Shown one piece after another: positions 30,861 to 33,993 of a DNA stretch of 33,993 nt. The notes beneath the pieces are model-generated. The model was not told the DNA's origin, searched no databases, and saw only the letters and a program-made list of their open reading frames with translations. The position numbers were made by a program, and so were the translations under genes. The DNA comes from Clostridiales bacterium. Its GTDB lineage: Bacteria; Bacillota; Clostridia; Oscillospirales; Oscillospiraceae. Positions within the stretch are counted from its first letter, which is position 1. Each line of letters starts with the position of its first letter. Location: the NCBI GenBank assembly GCA_020859945.1, contig JAJBVG010000081.1:1-33993 (forward strand). The letters are read 5' to 3'.

Positions 30861-31105
30861 GAGCCTGTCGAAAAACGACAGGCTCTCGACCAAAATCACG
30901 GATTTTGGTCGAAAATGCGGCCCCGGCAGCGCACTCGCTGCGCTCGCACGTTTGGGGCCTCCCTGTGTGCTTTTGCCGGTACACGCCCGGCTAAAAGCAC
31001 GGATTTCAATTTATTTTGTTGCTTACGCAACAAAACTCCTGCGGAGGGCTTCTATAACTTCTCACGATACTTAATACCCTCAAGAATGACTTTTTTGACA
31101 ATCTG
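30861..31105 (-). repeat. Hairpin-mosaic interspersed repeat, copy B2
   Basis: A 245-bp inverted counterpart of 17479-17720, with the same series of stem-loops: GAGCCTGTCG/CGACAGGCTC (30861-30885), CGACCAAAATC/GATTTTGGTCG (30887-30911), GGCCCC/GGGGCC, GTGCTTTT/AAAAGCAC and TTTTGTTGC/GCAACAAAA. It lies exactly between two identical 34-bp terminator hairpins, at the convergent 3' ends of the ClpE-like and AraC genes. There is no coding potential. Insertion into the terminator with duplication is the simplest reading. Confidence 0.75.
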
Positions 31106-31139
31106 AAAGGACTGTGCCATAGAAACGGCACAGTCCTTT
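31106..31139. terminator. Terminator hairpin, copy 2 (convergent genes)
   Basis: An exact second copy of the 30827-30860 hairpin, followed on the plus strand by TTTTTGTG. It lies 18 bp after the AraC stop on the other strand, so it probably ends both transcripts. Confidence 0.75.
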
Positions 31140-31157
31140 TTGTGTTCTTTTCGATTT

Positions 31158-32069
31158 CTATTCCCGAAGGGAGAGAGCTTGCAGCTGCGCCCGGTATTGG
31201 CTGGGGGTCATCCCGGCCCGGCGCTTGAAGGCAGCAAAGAAGGTCTTTTCGTCAGGAAAACCGCAGTCCATTCCGATTTGGCCCACGCCGTGGTCGGTGG
31301 TGCGCAGCAACCGCAGCGCCGCGTTCAGCCGCAGCTCGGTCAGGTACTGTTTGAAGGTCTGGTTGGAGTGGCGCTTGAACAGGCGGCAGAAGTATTCCCG
31401 ACTGTAGCCGAAATAGCTGGACACGCTCCGGGTAGTCAGGTTCTCCTGGTAGTTTTCCTCCAGGTACAGCAACGCCTCAAACAGGCGGCTGTTTCCCTCG
31501 GTGCTGCGCCGCTCCCCTGTGCAGAAGTGCGTGTCGATTTGGTGCAAAATCGCAGCAAGAGTGTCGCTGACGGCGGGAGCCTGTTCCGGGTCGGCCTGCT
31601 CCTGCTCCGCCTGCTCCCGGAGCTGCTGACACAGGGCCTGCAAGCTGGCGACGGCGGCGGCGGACGCGCCGGGGGCGTCCCGGTCTATGGCCAAGGCAGG
31701 GCGGTCAGACCCCAGACAGCGGGGCAGAAAGCTGACCGACAGCAGGTCGTGTTCCTCCGCCGGGGCGTTAGGGATCACCACATGGAGGGCGTAACAGCTG
31801 ATGAGCAGAAAGTCGCCGGGCCGCAGCAGATGTTCCTCCCCATCGATGAGGACAGTGACCTCTCCCTTTTGAGAGTAGAGCAGTTCCGCGCCGGGGTGCC
31901 AGTGGAGAGGGACGTTTTGGACGCTCTGGTTGGGGCAGACCTGCACCAGCGCGGGGCAATCCTCCGGCAGCTCCATGCGCAGAAACAGGTCCCGGCGGTC
32001 GTAGGGCGTGCCGCCCGGTTCCAAAAAGGAAACAATATGATTTTGAAACAGCTTATCCTCCGCCGCCAT
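31158..32069 (-). CDS. AraC family transcriptional regulator with cupin sensor domain
   Basis: 303 aa. The N-terminal cupin-type pocket has PLHWHPGAELLYSQKGEVTVLIDGEEHLLRPGDFLLI. The C-terminal AraC DNA-binding domain has two helix-turn-helix units (LTTRSVSSYFGYSREYFCRLFKRHSNQTFKQYL and VGQIGMDCGFPDEKTFFAAFKRRAGMTPSQYR). Such proteins usually activate carbohydrate or stress genes on ligand binding. The ATG at 32069 is chosen because AAAGAGG precedes it; an ATG at 32093 adds eight residues without a ribosome site. It stands alone, with no obvious target operon adjacent. TATAGT about 20 bp upstream of 32093 may be its -10. Confidence 0.88.
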   Translation of the reverse strand: MAAEDKLFQNHIVSFLEPGGTPYDRRDLFLRMELPEDCPALVQVCPNQSVQNVPLHWHPGAELLYSQKGEVTVLIDGEEHLLRPGDFLLISCYALHVVIPNAPAEEHDLLSVSFLPRCLGSDRPALAIDRDAPGASAAAVASLQALCQQLREQAEQEQADPEQAPAVSDTLAAILHQIDTHFCTGERRSTEGNSRLFEALLYLEENYQENLTTRSVSSYFGYSREYFCRLFKRHSNQTFKQYLTELRLNAALRLLRTTDHGVGQIGMDCGFPDEKTFFAAFKRRAGMTPSQYRAQLQALSLRE

Positions 32070-32194
32070 GAAACTCGCCTCTTTGCCCTGCATGGGATAT
32101 ATCTATGTTTACTATATCACAAAGAAAGAAGAAAGTACAGGATTTTTTGCTATTTCGGACGAAAAACATTTTAAGGCGGCGAAAAGGGGGAGAC

Positions 32195-32374
32195 CTAGGC
32201 CATGCTGTAGTCGAACATCACCCGTTGTACCCGGCAGCCTTCGGTCACTTCGTCGGGCAGCAAGGCCAGCGCCACCATGATCGGCTCGGCGGCGGGGTCC
32301 GTCACCCGGCGCAGCCAGGCGTAATCGCCATCGATTTTGAGGACGGTGTAGAGAATGGGGTCAGAAAATGCCAT
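32195..32374 (-). CDS. Conserved-looking 59-aa small protein downstream of purA
   Basis: 59 aa. The ATG at 32374 has a perfect AAGGAGG six bases upstream; a longer in-frame extension to 32428 runs through the terminator and is rejected. The sequence is beta-rich: AFSDPILYTVLKIDGDYAWLRR, EPIMVALALLPDEVTEGCRVQRVMFDY. The pattern IDG-x-A-x-L ... LLP-x-x-v-x-EG-x-x-V recalls the tiny DUF3006-type proteins, but this is a weak resemblance. Soluble, no signal or membrane helix. A hairpin with TTTTCT lies between it and purA, so it may be expressed by read-through or its own promoter. Function unknown. Confidence 0.65.
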   Translation of the reverse strand: MAFSDPILYTVLKIDGDYAWLRRVTDPAAEPIMVALALLPDEVTEGCRVQRVMFDYSMA

Positions 32375-32394
32375 AGTTTTCCTCCTTGTAAATA

Positions 32395-32431
32395 GAAAAG
32401 CCTTGCCCGAAAGAGACGCTCCGGGCAAGGC
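32395..32431 (-). terminator. Terminator or attenuator after purA
   Basis: GCCTTGCCCG (32400-32409) pairs with CGGGCAAGGC (32422-32431), a ten-base-pair stem, followed on the minus strand by TTTTCT. It sits ten bases after the purA stop and upstream of the 59-aa gene. Confidence 0.85.
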
Positions 32432-32440
32432 AAAGGTGGA

Positions 32441-33727
32441 TCAGGAACGCCGGAAGGTCATCTCGTGGCGCTTCGGCCCGGTGGAGACCATGGTGATAGG
32501 CGCTTCGATTTGGCTCTCCAGGAAGTCTACGTATTTTTTGGCGTTCTCCGGCAGGGCGTCATAGTCAGTGATGCCCCGGATGTCGCACTTCCAGCCGGGG
32601 AGAACGGTGAACACCGGCTTGGCCCGCTCCAGCACGCCGGGGACGGGGAAGGTGGTGGTCACCTGGCCGTCGATCTCGTAGCCGGTGACAACGGGGATCT
32701 CGTCCAGGTAGCTGAGCACGTCCAGACAGGTCAGGGCCACCTGGGTCGCGCCCTGGACCATGCAGCCGTACTTGGTGGCCACGGCGTCGAACCAACCCAC
32801 CCGGCGGGGCCGCCCGGTGGTGGCGCCGAACTCGCCCTTGTCGCCGCCGCGCCGACGCAGCTCGTCGCCCGCATCGCCCAGCAGCTCGGAGACGAACGGC
32901 TCGGTCTTGGCTCCCACACAGGAGGAATAGGCTTTGGTGACGGCGATGACATCCTCAATGGAGGTGGGCGGCACGCAGGCCCCCACACAGCCGAAGCCCG
33001 CCAGGGTGTGGGAGGAGGTGGTCATGGGGAAGATGCCCAGGTCGGGGTCCTTCATGGAACCCAGCTGCCCTTCCAGCAGGATGGACTTACCCTCCCGCAG
33101 CGCCTGATGGACGAAGGTGACGGCGTCCCCCACGTAGGGGCGCACCAGCTCCCGGTACTCCATCAGCTGGTCGAACAGCTCGTCAGCGTTCAGGGTGGGC
33201 TTGTGGTAGAGATACTGGAACATAACGTTCTTCCGCTCCACGGCGGCGTCCAGCCGCTGGCGCAGCCGCTCCTCGTCGAACAGGTCGCAGACCTGGATGC
33301 CGGTCTTGGCGTATTTGTCGGAGTAGAAGGGGGCGATGCCGGACTTGGTGGAGCCGAAGGCTTTGCCGCCCAGCCGCTCCTCCTCATAGGCGTCCTGCAA
33401 AATATGGTAGGGCATCAGCAGCTGCGCCCGCTCGGAGACGATCAGGTTGGGAGCGGGGACGCCCTGGGCGGTGATGTCCTTCAGCTCGTTCACCAGCCGC
33501 TGGATGTCCAGCGCCACGCCGTTGCCGATGATATTGGTCACGTGGGGATAGAAGGAGCCGGAGGGGAGGATATGCAGCGCAAAGCGGCCATACTCGTTGA
33601 TGATGGTGTGGCCCGCGTTGGCGCCGCCCTGGAAGCGGATGACAACATCGGACTCCTCAGCCAACATATCGGTAATTTTTCCCTTGCCCTCGTCGCCCCA
33701 GTTTGCGCCTACGATTGCTTTTACCAT
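32441..33727 (-). CDS. purA: Adenylosuccinate synthetase
   Basis: 428 aa. It catalyses the first committed step from IMP to AMP: IMP, aspartate and GTP give adenylosuccinate. The N-terminal GTP/catalytic motif is GANWGDEGKGKITD (catalytic Asp and the GKGK loop), followed by QGGANAGHT with the catalytic His. GEFGATTGRPRRVGWFD (IMP and aspartate contacts) and the C-terminal guanine-binding STGPKRHE are present. The start is the ATG at 33727, with AAAGGAG nine to ten bases upstream; 15 extra in-frame codons to 33772 lack a ribosome site. No purine riboswitch is visible in the 150-nt leader. The promoter is at 33883-33911, close to the right inverted repeat. Confidence 0.97.
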   Translation of the reverse strand: MVKAIVGANWGDEGKGKITDMLAEESDVVIRFQGGANAGHTIINEYGRFALHILPSGSFYPHVTNIIGNGVALDIQRLVNELKDITAQGVPAPNLIVSERAQLLMPYHILQDAYEEERLGGKAFGSTKSGIAPFYSDKYAKTGIQVCDLFDEERLRQRLDAAVERKNVMFQYLYHKPTLNADELFDQLMEYRELVRPYVGDAVTFVHQALREGKSILLEGQLGSMKDPDLGIFPMTTSSHTLAGFGCVGACVPPTSIEDVIAVTKAYSSCVGAKTEPFVSELLGDAGDELRRRGGDKGEFGATTGRPRRVGWFDAVATKYGCMVQGATQVALTCLDVLSYLDEIPVVTGYEIDGQVTTTFPVPGVLERAKPVFTVLPGWKCDIRGITDYDALPENAKKYVDFLESQIEAPITMVSTGPKRHEMTFRRS

Positions 33728-33882
33728 AGTGAAAATTCTCCTTTTGCGCCCCGGCGGAGCCAAAGCGCCCATGATCCGCCCAGGACCGGCGCGCAGAGCA
33801 ATCCCTCTGCCACAGGCCGCCTGGCGGTAGCTCGTCCCGGTCCGCCGCGAAGAAAGCAGGCGTCAGAACAAAGCACGACTCT

Positions 33883-33911
33883 ATTATACGGAAAAAGAAC
33901 CCTGATTGCAA
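33883..33911 (-). promoter_or_regulatory. Promoter of purA
   Basis: TTGCAA (33911-33906), 17 bp, TATAAT (33888-33883) on the minus strand. The right arm of the 54-bp inverted repeat begins only 29 bp upstream of the -35. The 150-nt leader contains small GC-rich hairpins but no riboswitch I recognise. Confidence 0.8.
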
Positions 33912-33939
33912 GGGCGTACAGGGAATTTGTCAGGACAAC

Positions 33940-33993
33940 AATGTAGCTTTACAATAGATGTGAGACCAGGGTATAGAAAAAGGCGATTGAGTT
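33940..33993 (-). repeat. 54-bp inverted repeat, right arm
   Basis: The reverse complement is identical to 2-55. The flanking sequence (33939 and below) differs from that of the left arm, so the boundary of identity is sharp on the inner side at both ends. Confidence 0.9.

Noticed and set aside
33728-33882. Purine riboswitch in the purA leader
   Set aside because: None of the conserved purine-aptamer loops is seen; only short GC-rich hairpins.
2-33993. Complete linear replicon or phage genome with terminal inverted repeats
   Set aside because: The content is chromosomal housekeeping (ecf-truA, sigG, recG, purA, tRNA) with no replication or structural genes, so the repeat is more likely a recombination site, an element edge or an assembly break.

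Overview
The window looks like a chromosomal segment of a GC-rich, spore-forming member of the Clostridia, probably an Oscillospiraceae-like gut bacterium. The evidence is a sigma-G gene, an ecfA1-ecfA2-ecfT-truA cluster, a zinc-finger Clp ATPase of ClpE type, strong AGGAGG ribosome sites, GC-rich coding sequence, and a GLUG-repeat secreted protein. The genus-level placement is inference.

Layout. 1-961 holds a 5'-truncated tyrosine integrase lying against a tRNA-Thr gene (1096-1170, minus). 1297-7432 (minus) is a housekeeping run: an RlmI-like methyltransferase, EcfA1, EcfA2, EcfT, TruA, a DUF5711-like propeller protein and a CvpA-family protein. 7433-13609 holds one huge secreted GLUG-repeat protein (minus), with a 254-bp hairpin-packed repeat on each side. 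13396-16261 is a yybP-ykoY manganese riboswitch followed by a P2-type Ca2+/Mn2+ ATPase. sigG follows at 16632. 17733-21003 is a small envelope island: a PadR regulator with a HAAS/DUF6120-like partner, divergent from two lipoproteins and a small membrane protein. 21230-25858 (minus) holds a dicarboxylate symporter, an RmlD-like reductase, a ROK repressor and an EamA exporter. recG and a ClpE-like unfoldase follow (plus). An AraC regulator, a 59-aa protein and purA (minus) close the window.

Most striking non-coding content. (1) Two copies of a 254-bp element (7469-7722 and 13142-13395, opposite orientation, about 92% identical by eye) have imperfect terminal inverted repeats. Each is flanked by its own 7-bp AT-rich direct repeat, and about 80% of the length folds into hairpins with at least one compensatory pair change. 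This is a MITE-like element that appears to have landed in or beside -10 promoter boxes. (2) A second hairpin-mosaic repeat (17479-17720 and 30861-31105) has one copy sitting between two exact 34-bp copies of a terminator. (3) The giant surface-protein promoter carries two perfect 13-bp direct repeats matching the LytTR response-regulator consensus. (4) A symmetric bipartite palindrome lies between the divergent PadR and lipoprotein promoters. (5) The two ends of the window are a perfect 54-bp inverted repeat, and the truncated integrase starts at the left one.

The first half is a conserved housekeeping region punctuated by small mobile repeats. I see no CRISPR array, no complete prophage and no recognisable defence operon.
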